Origin: Paracoccus methylovorus
Lineage (GTDB): Bacteria; Pseudomonadota; Alphaproteobacteria; Rhodobacterales; Rhodobacteraceae
Length of the DNA stretch: 64,000 nucleotides
Direction of reading: 5' to 3'
Assembly: GCF_016919705.1 (NCBI RefSeq)
Contig: NZ_CP070368.1
Location: 1,922,001-1,986,000 of the forward strand
This document shows positions 34,347 to 43,124 of the stretch, in pieces; the stretch's first letter is position 1, and each line of letters opens with the position of its first letter. The notes under the pieces were generated by a model. The model made no database searches, was not told the DNA's origin, and saw only the letters and a program-made list of their open reading frames with translations. A program made the translations under genes and the position numbers.

Positions 34347-35707
34347 ACCGTCGCACGCTTCTGAAACTCTCGGCCGCCGCCATGGCGTTTCCGATGCGTC
34401 CGGCATTTGCGCAAGACATCACCCATACCATTCGGGACGCTTACATTTACACCTATCCTTTGGTGAAGAATTATCTGACCTTGTATCAATACGCGGTCGA
34501 GCGTGACGGCGGACAATACAAGGGTCCTTTCAATACGGTCGCCAGCGTTGCGCGCGTCTATACCCCGGAAGACACGGCAATCATCACCCCGAATTCGGAC
34601 ACGCCTTATTCCTTTATCGTGTTCGATCTGCGTGCTGAGCCCGTTGTTGTCACCATGCCAAAAATCGAGCAGGATCGTTATTATTCGCTGCAACTCGTCG
34701 ATCTTTATACCAATAATGTCGACTATCCCGGCACGCGTATGGACGGGAATGATGGCGGGGACTTCCTGATAACAGGCCCGGACTGGGGCGGCGACGCGCC
34801 CGCCGGGATCACCCGCATCATCAAGATGCCAACCTGGCTTGGGTTAGGGGTCATTCGGACCCAGCTTTTCTCTCCCGACGATCTGGATGCAGTGAAGGAA
34901 ATACAGGCAGGTTACAAATCCCAGCCCCTCTCGACCTGGGCAGATACAGCAGCACCGCCTGCTGCAGAGCAGATCGACTGGCGGCCCGTCTCTGATGCGT
35001 TGATGGAGAGCGATTTCTGGTCTCTTGCGGATTTCCTGCTGCCCTTTGCCCCCGCGTGGCTGGGGGACGAGGCGCAGCGTGACGGACTGACCAGGCTGGG
35101 CGTCACTGGCGCGGGCACATGGCCGCCTGCTGACCTGTCCCCTGATACGGTCGCAGCCATGCGGCAGGGGATCCAGACGACCTATCAGGAAGTCCGCGAT
35201 GCGGCGGGCGCATTGACCGACTCGTCAAAGATTTTCGGGACGCCGGTGCAGATGCAGGGCCAATACCTGACCCGCGCGGCTGCCGCGCAAGGGGGGATCT
35301 ACGGCAACAGCGCTGAAGAGGCGCTTTACGTCATCCAGGTGCTGGATGGCGATGGTGTTCCCATGGATGGCAGCAAAGGCAGCTATGGCCTGACCTTTGC
35401 ACCGGACGGGCTGCCCCCGGTCGATGCTTTCTGGTCTTTGACGATGTACGACCGTGAAAATCAACTGTTGGTCGCCAACCCGATCGGACGTTATCTGATC
35501 AACTCCGCGATGCTTGAGGGCCTTAAGCGTGACGATCAGGGCAACATCACGCTCTACTTGCAGACTGAAAGTCCGGGAAGCGATCTGGAATCAAACTGGT
35601 TGCCCACGCCGACTGCCCCATTCTATACCGTGATGCGCCTGTATTTGCCGCAGGATTCTGCGCTGAACGGCAACTGGATTGCGCCACCGATCCGCAAACG
35701 ATCCTGA
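34343..35707 (+). CDS. DUF1254/DUF1214 secreted protein (second copy, Tat signal)
   Basis: A 454-residue full-length DUF1254 plus DUF1214 protein. The N-terminus NRRTLLKLSAAAMAF is a twin-arginine-type signal, so the protein may be exported folded. DUF1254 motifs are clear (NSDTPYSFIVFDLRAEPVVV, RYYSLQLVDLYTNNVDY) and DUF1214 follows (FWSLTMYDRENQLLV, MRLYLPQDSALNGNW). It is longer than its upstream neighbour, which lacks part of the central region. AAGGTGG precedes the ATG. Confidence 0.87.
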   Translation: MNRRTLLKLSAAAMAFPMRPAFAQDITHTIRDAYIYTYPLVKNYLTLYQYAVERDGGQYKGPFNTVASVARVYTPEDTAIITPNSDTPYSFIVFDLRAEPVVVTMPKIEQDRYYSLQLVDLYTNNVDYPGTRMDGNDGGDFLITGPDWGGDAPAGITRIIKMPTWLGLGVIRTQLFSPDDLDAVKEIQAGYKSQPLSTWADTAAPPAAEQIDWRPVSDALMESDFWSLADFLLPFAPAWLGDEAQRDGLTRLGVTGAGTWPPADLSPDTVAAMRQGIQTTYQEVRDAAGALTDSSKIFGTPVQMQGQYLTRAAAAQGGIYGNSAEEALYVIQVLDGDGVPMDGSKGSYGLTFAPDGLPPVDAFWSLTMYDRENQLLVANPIGRYLINSAMLEGLKRDDQGNITLYLQTESPGSDLESNWLPTPTAPFYTVMRLYLPQDSALNGNWIAPPIRKRS

Positions 35708-35777
35708 CATCCGCCGGCAAGCGCGGCCATTTGCGCGCCGCCCTGCGTCACGCCCAAAGCTATAGGGAAACGATCCG

Positions 35778-36857
35778 ATGAAACGCCTGGTCTTGGCGAT
35801 AACCCTTTTTCTCGCGGCGTGCGGCAGCAAGCCGGGGCAGGAGGTTCTGCTGCCAGTAAAGTCAGCTGTCGCAAACGATCAGCCGTTTCGGATGTTCGTC
35901 GCAACTACGCGGGGTCGGTCTGCCACTCAGGCGCTGTATTTCGACAATGGCCGATCACCGACGGTCAGCTACGTCGCTTACGATATATCCATCCCCCCGA
36001 ATCACGCGAAGGGTGAGATCGAATGGCCGAAGGATCCACCCGATCCGCGGACAGAATTCGTGACTGTAGGGCGCAGCGACTATGATCGCCGTGGCTTTCT
36101 GAACGCTCTGACAGAGCATGGCAACACGGATGTCAGCCTTTTCATCCATGGCTACAACAACAGCATGGAAGAGTCGGTCTTCCGCGCCGCGCAGATCGCG
36201 AAAGATGCCGACGCAGGCGGTGCGGCGATTCTGTTCGCATGGCCGTCCGCTGCCCGCGCGACGGGCTATGTCGCCGATCGCGACGCCGCGGATTTCTCTC
36301 GGGCGGCTCTGGCCACATTGATCGAAGATCTGTCCGATAGCCGCAAAGTTCGCCGGATCGTTGTCATTGGGCATAGCATGGGCGGGCGTCTGACGATGGA
36401 GGCATTGATGCAGCTGCGACTGAAAGGTCGCTCGGATGTCCTGCGCGAAGTCGAAGTCGTGCTGGCCGATCCGGACATCGACCATGACTTGTTTTGGCAG
36501 CAGGCGCGCATTGTCGGCAAATTGCCGACCCCACTGTCCGTGATGGTCGCACCCGACGACCGTGCCTTGCGGGTGTCGCAAATCCTCGCTTCGGGGCGCG
36601 AACGCATCGGCAAGGCAGATGTGCGCGACCCCGATATGATGGCGAAAGCCGAGGCACACGGCGTCAGGCTGATTGATGTCACTGCGATTTCGACTGATCG
36701 AATGGCGCATAGCCGGATCGTTCAGATTGCAGCGCTTTACGACACACTTCCTGTCGCGAAACCCGGAACCGGGTTGCGCCGTGCCGGTGCATTCGTCTTC
36801 GGCGCCGTGGGACTTGGCATGGCCGAGATCGGTTCTGAACTCGGTCCATCGCGTTGA
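35778..36857 (+). CDS. Lipoprotein alpha/beta-hydrolase (DUF900 type)
   Basis: A 359-residue hydrolase with a lipobox LAAC (Cys15), so it is probably anchored to a membrane on the periplasmic side. DUF900 features are VSLFIHGYNNSMEESVFRAAQ, ILFAWPSAA, and the nucleophile elbow VVIGHSMGGRLTMEAL; the acidic residue is likely in LADPDID or APDDRAL. Esterase or lipase activity is expected; the substrate is unknown. It lies 70 bases after the second DUF1254 gene. Confidence 0.87.
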   Translation: MKRLVLAITLFLAACGSKPGQEVLLPVKSAVANDQPFRMFVATTRGRSATQALYFDNGRSPTVSYVAYDISIPPNHAKGEIEWPKDPPDPRTEFVTVGRSDYDRRGFLNALTEHGNTDVSLFIHGYNNSMEESVFRAAQIAKDADAGGAAILFAWPSAARATGYVADRDAADFSRAALATLIEDLSDSRKVRRIVVIGHSMGGRLTMEALMQLRLKGRSDVLREVEVVLADPDIDHDLFWQQARIVGKLPTPLSVMVAPDDRALRVSQILASGRERIGKADVRDPDMMAKAEAHGVRLIDVTAISTDRMAHSRIVQIAALYDTLPVAKPGTGLRRAGAFVFGAVGLGMAEIGSELGPSR

Positions 36858-36886
36858 AACATACATATGAGTAAAAACTGGAGATC

Positions 36887-37636
36887 ATGATGCGGCTTTT
36901 GATGATGTCTGCGCTCGCGGCATTCGGCGGCGCTGTCCCGGCTTTGGCACAGGACGCGAATTGGAATTACAGCGCGACCTCGTATCTGTGGTTTCCACAG
37001 ACGACCACGGGCATGGAAACACCGCGCGGCACCGCCGAGGCGGAGTTGAGCGCCAAGGATGCGCTTGAAAACCTAGATATGGGGATCATGTTGACCGGGC
37101 AGGCGCAGCGCGACCGCTGGTCGCTGGTTGGCGATCTGATCTATCTGGATGTCGACGGCAGCAGCCCGAGCCCGTTCGGGCTGCTCTATTCCGATGTGGC
37201 GGCGGAAAGCAAACTCACCTCGATCAGCGCCTTTGCGCTTTATCAGGTTTGGCAAAACTCGCAGCACAGTCTTGATCTGGGTGCCGGTCTTCGGGCGGTG
37301 AAAACGGATCTGACCATGACGTTCCGCGCCGGCATTTTGCCGCAGAGCCGGATTCGTATTCAGGACGACTGGATCGACCCGGTCTTGGCGCTGCGTTACT
37401 CGGGCCGACTTTCTGACCGGTGGACGGGCCATATGTCGCTGGATTACGGCGGGTTCGGCATTGGCAGCGCCTCTGACGAGACGTGGCAGGCAGTGGCCAG
37501 CCTGGGCTATCAGTTAAACGACCGCTGGAGCTTGCTGGCGGGGTATCGGCATTTGCAAATTGATCAGGAAAAGGATGGCCTGCCTTATCGGCTAGAGCTT
37601 TCAGGCCCGGTGATCGGCCTGAATATCAGGTTCTGA
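36887..37636 (+). CDS. Outer-membrane beta-barrel protein (second of cluster)
   Basis: A 249-residue protein with a signal peptide (AFGGAVPALAQD) and barrel-like strands (NWNYSATSYLWFPQ, YQLNDRWSLLAGYRHLQI), ending in LNIRF with terminal Phe. The pattern resembles the family of about 240-residue outer-membrane proteins often annotated as OmpW/porin-like hypotheticals. GGAG lies 5 bases before the first ATG. It is 29 bases after the hydrolase gene. Confidence 0.75.
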   Translation: MMRLLMMSALAAFGGAVPALAQDANWNYSATSYLWFPQTTTGMETPRGTAEAELSAKDALENLDMGIMLTGQAQRDRWSLVGDLIYLDVDGSSPSPFGLLYSDVAAESKLTSISAFALYQVWQNSQHSLDLGAGLRAVKTDLTMTFRAGILPQSRIRIQDDWIDPVLALRYSGRLSDRWTGHMSLDYGGFGIGSASDETWQAVASLGYQLNDRWSLLAGYRHLQIDQEKDGLPYRLELSGPVIGLNIRF

Positions 37637-37712
37637 ACCCGCCAACCTGTTTGACCGCAAACGGCAAGTCGTTCACTTTTTTCGGGGCCAGAGTTAACGC
37701 CGGAACAACAAC

Positions 37713-38372
37713 TTGGGTGCATCCATCGACACAGATCGCCACCATACCGCCATCGTCGTCGATGATCATGAGATCGTCGTGAAGGGCGTGTGTGCCGCCA
37801 TTGCAGAAAAGCCCGGCTGGAGGGTGGTCGGATCCACGACAGATCCTACACAGGCGCTTTCACTTGTGACGGACCTGCGGCCCGAGGTGGCTGTCTTTGA
37901 CTACAGCATGGTGAAAATGGACGGGGTCGAACTGACCCGCCGCGCGCTTGAACTGCATCCGACGCTGAAGGTGCTGATCTTCACGATGCATTACAATGAT
38001 CTGGTCATCCGCGATGCGCTTCTTGCGGGTGCCCAGGGCTTCATCCTGAAGTCCGATGTGACAAGCACCCTGGATGCGGGGCTGGATGCCTTGGCGTTAG
38101 GTGAGCCATTCCTGCCGGGCCCCGCTGCGAACGTCCTGCTTCGGGCCTATCTGGGCAAGCCAACGGACGATGTGCCGGTCCTAACCCCGCGCGAGCGCGA
38201 GATCATCAAGCTGATTGCCAGAGGACATTCCGGCAAGGAGATAGCGATTCAACTCGCCATCAGTCCGAAGACGGTCGAGGTGCATCGCGCGTCGATCCAC
38301 CGCAAGCTGAATCTGCGCAATCTTGCTGATCTTGTGCGCTATGCCATCCGCAATGGATTGATCGACCCCTAG
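37713..38372 (+). CDS. NarL/FixJ-family response regulator
   Basis: A 219-residue regulator. The receiver has the acidic pair Asp17-Asp18 (IVVDDHEIV), phospho-acceptor Asp63 (VAVFDYSMVKMDG) and the conserved Lys in GFILKSD. A LuxR-type helix-turn-helix follows (LTPREREIIKLIARGHSGKEIAIQLAISPKTVEVHR). No ATG fits; the frame starts at a TTG at 37713 with only a weak Shine-Dalgarno. It lies 76 bases after the barrel gene and 99 before the kinase, which is its likely partner. It probably controls the upstream secreted-protein genes. Confidence 0.9.
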   Translation: MGASIDTDRHHTAIVVDDHEIVVKGVCAAIAEKPGWRVVGSTTDPTQALSLVTDLRPEVAVFDYSMVKMDGVELTRRALELHPTLKVLIFTMHYNDLVIRDALLAGAQGFILKSDVTSTLDAGLDALALGEPFLPGPAANVLLRAYLGKPTDDVPVLTPREREIIKLIARGHSGKEIAIQLAISPKTVEVHRASIHRKLNLRNLADLVRYAIRNGLIDP

Positions 38373-38380
38373 CGGACGAT

Positions 38381-38399
38381 CTGCCCTGCTCCCGGGCAG
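38381..38399 (+). promoter_or_regulatory. Stem-loop between response regulator and kinase genes
   Basis: CTGCCC (38381-38386) and GGGCAG (38394-38399) flank a 7-base loop 8 bases after the regulator stop. There is no T-run, so it may attenuate or stabilise the transcript rather than end it. Confidence 0.4.
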
Positions 38400-38471
38400 G
38401 CAATAACTTATAAGCGTCGTCAAATGCTTGCGTTGGTGGTATTCATTGCGCGACCTTCAACGGGGGCGTGA

Positions 38472-40091
38472 ATGAGTGCACCGTGGCCCAACGATCATAC
38501 ACTTGGTTTCCGATCGGCTTACCTTTGGACGGGCGGCGCTTTGGCCAGCCTGCTGATCGGGGCCAGCACGCTCATCTACTCTGCGGCTTTGACCGATCGT
38601 GACGAGCGGATCGCAAGGCTGCCAGAAACCGCCGCACGTCTTTCCCAACTGCTGGACAGAGAGATCGAGACGACATTGGCCCGCTTGGTCGGCCTGTCGA
38701 CGTCGCCGGCGCTGCTGGATGACGATCTGAAGAATTTCCATCGGCAGATGACGATCACGCCGATCCCGAAGGGAACCGTGCTCGCGATTTCTGACACGAC
38801 GCGGCAGCTTGCCAATTCTATGATGCCCTATGGCACCGCGCTGCCCGAACTCAGTGCCTATACCCCGCAACCGCTTTTCTTCGAGCGACTGGAAACCGAG
38901 GGCAAATACATATCAAGCCGTGTCTATGGGCCTGTTGCGAAGGTGAATGCCGTCACCGTCAGCATGAAAATCCCCGACGACACCGGGCAGATGAAATATA
39001 TCCTGACAACCGCAATCTTGAGTGATCGCCTGGCAGAACTTATGCGCGCGGCAGGCGCGGCGACACCGGGAGGGCGCATCATCCTGTTTGATGCGATGGC
39101 GCAAGAGCTGGCAGGTTTTCCGGGGCAGGGCGCCGAGCTGCCGATCCCGGAGATCGCCGGGGCAGCGCGCCTAGATGGTCGTGGCGTGTTGTCGAACCAG
39201 GCCGGGCGCGCGGTGGTGGTGGGCTATGATCGATCTGCCGTGACTGACTGGACGGTCGCCGCGACCGCGACAGAAGCCTGGATCAATGCGCCTGTCAGCC
39301 ATGCGCGGCGCGTGCTCGCGGTGATGTTCGCCATTGTCCTGGCGATTGCGGCAGCCATTGTCATCGTCTTGCGCAACCGCGTCGCCCGCCCGTTCGGTGC
39401 GATGATGGAAGAACTGGGCGATGCCCGCCGAGAAATCGCTGATCTGGGTAATACCCTGCTGGTGGCGCGCACCGAGGAACACCGGCGCATCGCACAAGAA
39501 CTGCACGATACCACAGCGCAAAAGCTGGTCGCGGCTGATCTTCATCTTCAAAGCATGGGCCGCAAGGTCACAGCCTCAGAACTCGAACGGGCCCAGATCC
39601 CTGTAATCCGTGGCCTGCTTTCACAGGCGATGGATGAGCTACGGACCTTCTCCTTTCTTCTGCGCTTCGACCAGCAAGAGGGGGCCGGTTTCAAAGACGC
39701 GCTCGAGGCGCTTGTCAAAGGGTTCTGCGACCGAGCGGACCTTGCATGTCGAACAGAGTTTCCCGAATGGCTCGACCGCATTGATGAATGCACGCAGACA
39801 GTCTTACTACGGGTCACACGAGAGGCGCTATCCAATGTGTATCGACATGCCAAGGCAAGGTCCGTGTTTGCCTCTGCATCACGCGACTATTCAAGCTATG
39901 TGCTGACCATTGAGGACGATGGTGTCGGCGGAATATCCTATCCAACGGTGGGCACGCCACGACCATGCGGATTAGGTATAAGTGGAATGGCGGCTGCACT
40001 GGCCGAGCGCGGCGGCCAATTGCAGATCGCTGCTTTGCCAAAGGGGACACGACTGGTCGCCCGAGCACCGCGAGGTGTTCAGCATGAATAG
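38472..40091 (+). CDS. Membrane histidine kinase (NarX/HisKA_3 type)
   Basis: A 539-residue kinase. TM1 (about 18-38) and TM2 (about 279-300) enclose a periplasmic sensor of about 240 residues (with TLARLVGLSTSPALLDDDLKNF, a Cache-like start). After a short coiled segment comes the phospho-acceptor His in EHRRIAQELHDTTAQKLV and a HATPase domain (TREALSNVYRHAKA, LTIEDDGVGG, GLGISGMAAALAERGG). It pairs with the NarL-type regulator upstream. The cognate signal is probably periplasmic, in line with the secreted proteins of the cluster. Confidence 0.9.
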   Translation: MSAPWPNDHTLGFRSAYLWTGGALASLLIGASTLIYSAALTDRDERIARLPETAARLSQLLDREIETTLARLVGLSTSPALLDDDLKNFHRQMTITPIPKGTVLAISDTTRQLANSMMPYGTALPELSAYTPQPLFFERLETEGKYISSRVYGPVAKVNAVTVSMKIPDDTGQMKYILTTAILSDRLAELMRAAGAATPGGRIILFDAMAQELAGFPGQGAELPIPEIAGAARLDGRGVLSNQAGRAVVVGYDRSAVTDWTVAATATEAWINAPVSHARRVLAVMFAIVLAIAAAIVIVLRNRVARPFGAMMEELGDARREIADLGNTLLVARTEEHRRIAQELHDTTAQKLVAADLHLQSMGRKVTASELERAQIPVIRGLLSQAMDELRTFSFLLRFDQQEGAGFKDALEALVKGFCDRADLACRTEFPEWLDRIDECTQTVLLRVTREALSNVYRHAKARSVFASASRDYSSYVLTIEDDGVGGISYPTVGTPRPCGLGISGMAAALAERGGQLQIAALPKGTRLVARAPRGVQHE

Positions 40092-41022
40092 ATCACATAG
40101 AGACCCGTCCCGCCGAGCCCGCAGGCAGAGCACTCTTGATTGTCGCCGGCATGTCGCCTGACTTCGGCCAGTTTCCCGCCCGTCGAACGCGGAATCCGCG
40201 CGTGCCGCCGTTCAGGCTGACGTTGCCCCCAACTTTTATCCAGCGTGAGCGAGACTCCGAGGTTGAGTTTTGCCCATTTGGGCGGGTTGGACAACGGGGG
40301 CTGGCGCGGAGCTTAGCGGATTGCGCAGCGTCAGGCCCCGTTGCGGGGCGAAGGTCTGGGCGAAGGCGGCGGGCGTCTGCCAGCCGAGGCGCGAGTGAGG
40401 TCGTTCGGTGTTGTAGTCCGTGCGCCAAGCGGCCAGCGTGACGCGGGCATGATGCAGGGACGGGAACAGGGTCTCGTTCAACAGCTCATCCCGCAGTCTG
40501 CCGTTGAAGCTTTCGATGAAGGCATTCTGGGTCGGCTTTCCGGGTGCGATGTAGTGCCAGTCAAACTTGCGATCATCCACGAACTTCAGGACCGCGTTCG
40601 AGGTGAACTCGGTTCCATTGTCGCTGACAATCGTCTGAGGCTTGCTGCGGGCGTCGAACAGCGTTGCCAGTTCACGCGCCACCCGTGCTCCCGATAGCGA
40701 TGTGTCGGCGATCAGAGCCAGGCATTCCCGCGTGCAGTCATCCACCACGGTCATGATCCGGAAGCGACGACCATCCGTCAGTTGATCGGATATCGAGCCA
40801 TGGAACGCCACTGGTTCGAGTGACCATGGCGAGGGCCCAACGACCAGCGCTGGTTCGGCATCAAAGGCAATATCATCAGTGCCCGCGTGCCGATGGCCCG
40901 CTTGCGCCCGCCACGACGGCGCACGTGCAGCCGTTCCTCGCGGTAGATGCGGAACAGGCGCTTGAGGGGCTGCTTCGGTGGACGCTGTCGCGCAGCATGG
41001 TGACGGGCCGATCGTCCACAAA
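40092..41022 (-). pseudogene. IS3-family OrfB transposase, rearranged
   Basis: The frame ending at 40236 contains the IS3 rve core: [21 protein letters not shown] (first Asp), [15 protein letters not shown] (second Asp) and [20 protein letters not shown] (Glu), then the typical end [17 protein letters not shown]. The segment before it ([28 protein letters not shown]) lies in another frame, with a junction near 40830. The N-terminal OrfA is missing and the left side is replaced by an ISNCY fragment. IS-end sequence probably extends to about 40092. Confidence 0.8.
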
Positions 41023-41023
41023 G

Positions 41024-41290
41024 GGCCGCGAGCGTCGGGCCAAAATCGGGATAATCGCTGCGGATCAGCGACAGGATGTAATCGCGCTTGAGATCGCTGA
41101 TGCGGTTATTCGAGGGCCTGCCGCGCAGCTTGTGGCGTACCGCGATCGCACCGTTTGCCTCCACCTCGCGGACCAGTCGCTGCACCTGACGTTGGCCGAG
41201 GCCAAGCACATGGGCCGCCGTCGCCGTGCGCAAGCTACCATCCAGAACCTGCGCCAGAACCTCGATCCGCTGAAGCTCACGTTCGCTCAT
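41024..41290 (-). pseudogene. ISNCY-family transposase N-terminal fragment
   Basis: About 88 residues starting at MSERELQRIEVLAQVLDG and containing TAAHVLGLGQRQVQRLVRE and [20 protein letters not shown] match the N-terminal helix-turn-helix of ISNCY (IS1202-like) transposases. The match stops near [12 protein letters not shown], where the IS3 fragment begins. The catalytic domain is absent. Confidence 0.75.
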
Positions 41291-41709
41291 CACGATATCC
41301 TGGATCTCCATGAAGGAGCCATCCGGCCGCAGATAGCGGTGTCCCGGCGTGACATAGGTGCCCGTGGACAGGTGCAGCCAGGTGTCCGTCACGTTGTGAA
41401 GGATCTGCGTCACTCGGCCCGGAGCGAGAACGCCGTCGGCGTTGAAGGACAGGACTACATCCGCGGGAGTGATGTCCTCGATGGGCATGAGCCTGCCGTC
41501 CCACAAAGTGATTGGGGTGCCGGCAGGAAAGCACTGATATTGATCTTCGATAAGATTCTCGAAATGATTGATCACCAAGAACCCAGGAACCTGAACCTCA
41601 ACAAACGCATGAATGAGCACGCCGCGTACGTAACTTGTGATAACTTCTGATCCCCAATCAGGATTATCCAAGGTGACAAAGTCAATTACTTGACGTACCG
41701 AGTCGTCTA
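41291..41709 (-). pseudogene. Hint-domain protein fragment
   Basis: The minus strand encodes a Hint (hedgehog/intein) domain start: QCFPAGTPITLWDGRLMPI with the self-cleaving Cys (codon at about 41531-41533), then LSFNADG and YVTPGHRYLRPDGSFMEI with a TxxH-like block. About 58 residues lie before the Cys. The reading is cut by the IS5-family copy at 41710 on one side and by the ISNCY fragment at 41290 on the other. Such Hint domains occur in polymorphic toxins and large secreted proteins; only this piece is left. Confidence 0.7.
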
Positions 41710-42194
41710 GGTCGTGTTGACAAAAGGGATTCCCCTTGGGCTTGGGGCATGATTCAAGCTGGCATCTGCGATGGAGACCAGCTTGGCACGAGACCTTATG
41801 TCGGACGAGGAGTGGGCGTTCTTTGAGCGCTTCATCTTCGCCGTCCGCGCCCCGAACGGGCGCAAGCCCACCAACCACCGCCTCGTTCTTGATGGCATAT
41901 TCTGGATCGCACGCACCGGTGCGCCATGGCGGGACCTACCTGCCGAGTTCGGCAAATGGTCAAGCGTCTATCGGCAGTTCCGGCGCTGGACGCTGGCAGG
42001 CCTGTGGGAGGAAATCATGGATGCCCTGAACCAGAGCGGAGCCGTGCCAAGCGCCCTGCAAATGATCGACAGCACCGTGATCCGTGCCCACCATCAGGCA
42101 GCGGGCGCTAAAGGGGGACTCCGCGACAAGGTTTCGGCCGTTCTCGAGGTGGCTTTACGACCAAGATCCACCTTCTGGTCAACGCGCACGGGCT
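41710..42194 (+). mobile_element. IS5-family insertion sequence, truncated copy B
   Basis: The first 485 bases match copy A (24724 down to 24240) apparently without difference, in opposite orientation. It includes the end GGTCGTGTTGACAAA, preceded by TA, and OrfA from 41771. The match stops after GCGCACGGGCT at 42194; OrfB and the second end are missing. It therefore cannot move by itself. Confidence 0.85.
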
Positions 42195-42630
42195 CCCTGA
42201 TCGAGGGGATGGCAAGGTGGAGGCGGTACTCGAAACTTTCCATCGGTCGGGACAGGCCTCCGGTCCTCCGGGAGCCATGCTCAGTCAAGGCAACCTGAAT
42301 ACCGCGGCCCTGACCCTGTTCCTCGCGTTGAACCTGTCAGTGCCGTCGCAGTTGCCATGGCTAGTGCTCGATGATCCGGTGCAGTCGATGGATGACGTCC
42401 ACATTGCCCAGTTCGCCGCATTGTTGCGGACTTTCTCTAAGGGTCTTGGCAAGCAGGTGGTGATCGCAGTGCACGAACGTGCGCTATTTGAGTACCTGAC
42501 GCTTGAGCTGAGTCCAGCCTTCGCTGGCGACAGCCTGATCACTGTGGAGATCAGCCGGAATTTCGCGGGGGACGCGGTGGCGGATCCGCACTTCTATGTG
42601 TTTGAGGATGATAAGGCAGTCGCTGCTTGA
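42195..42630 (+). pseudogene. SMC/RecN-like ATPase, C-terminal remnant
   Basis: About 118 residues from 42277 onwards form the C-terminal half of an ABC-type SMC/SbcC-like ATPase head: the signature LSQGNLNTAALTLFLALNLS, Walker B LVLDDPVQSMDD, and VIAVHERALFEYL (H-loop). The N-terminal head and coiled coil are gone; the IS5 copy B abuts. Such ATPases with LDDPVQSMDD often stand with type I restriction and other defence genes, which fits the hsdR stub at 23.6 kb. Confidence 0.72.
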
Positions 42631-42971
42631 AATCGAAAGCGGCAATTGATGGCGGGCACTCCCTGACAGTCAAACGCGTCGCCGGAATCCAGATTAGACG
42701 GCGGCATTTAGTTACCGCGCGACATCGCGTCTCAGGGCGGCGCCCGCCATGCTGATCTCCCGCTGTTGAAAAATCATAGCATGCAACCGAGTTTTGACAC
42801 AGCCTCGGCCGGGTTTCGACGCTCCGGGCGTTAAGTTAAGCAGACAAGAATGCTGTAAGTCACGCACTGTGTCACAGGATAGCGAACGCGTTAGGGACTC
42901 ATCTGTCAGCCAAAAAGACCGCCTTTTTGAAACAAAAGGCAAGACTTTCTGAAACGCCATAAACATCCAAA
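42631..42971. other. IS debris before the tRNA
   Basis: No real gene. A CTGTTGAAAAA motif near 42764-42775 resembles, in inverse sense, the IS1182 end near 340, and the direct repeat partner lies at 42920-42959. The segment appears to be the scarred edge of the accessory region. Confidence 0.4.
42920..42959 (+). repeat. Direct repeat, right copy (partner at 454-492)
   Basis: Forty bases nearly the same as 454-492, with one extra T in the T-run and a few substitutions. It ends 12 bases from the 3' end of tRNA-Pro. See the left copy. Confidence 0.55.
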
Positions 42972-43048
42972 TGGTCGGAGCGAGAGGATTCGAACCTCCG
43001 ACCCCCTGCTCCCGAAGCAGGTGCGCTACCAGGCTGCGCTACGCTCCG
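42972..43048 (-). tRNA. tRNA-Pro (anticodon CGG)
   Basis: A 77-base cloverleaf on the minus strand. Acceptor CGGAGCG (43048-43042) pairs with CGCTCCG before A and the encoded CCA (42974-42972). The anticodon arm is CCTGC-TTCGGGA-GCAGG with anticodon CGG, and the T-arm holds GGTTCGAATCC. It decodes CCG proline codons, common in this high-GC genome. Its 3' end faces the accessory region, as at tRNA-based integration sites. Confidence 0.96.
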
Positions 43049-43124
43049 ACCGTGAGGGGGCACGTAGCCCCTGAGACGGCGGAATGCAAGGGGAAATCTT
43101 GCCCCAGCATGCCGGAAAAAAGCC

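Noticed and set aside
42631..42971. 84-codon minus-strand frame 42712-42966 next to the tRNA
   Set aside because: It has no domain, spans IS debris and shares only the repeat-coded VLPFVSK segment with the left copy.
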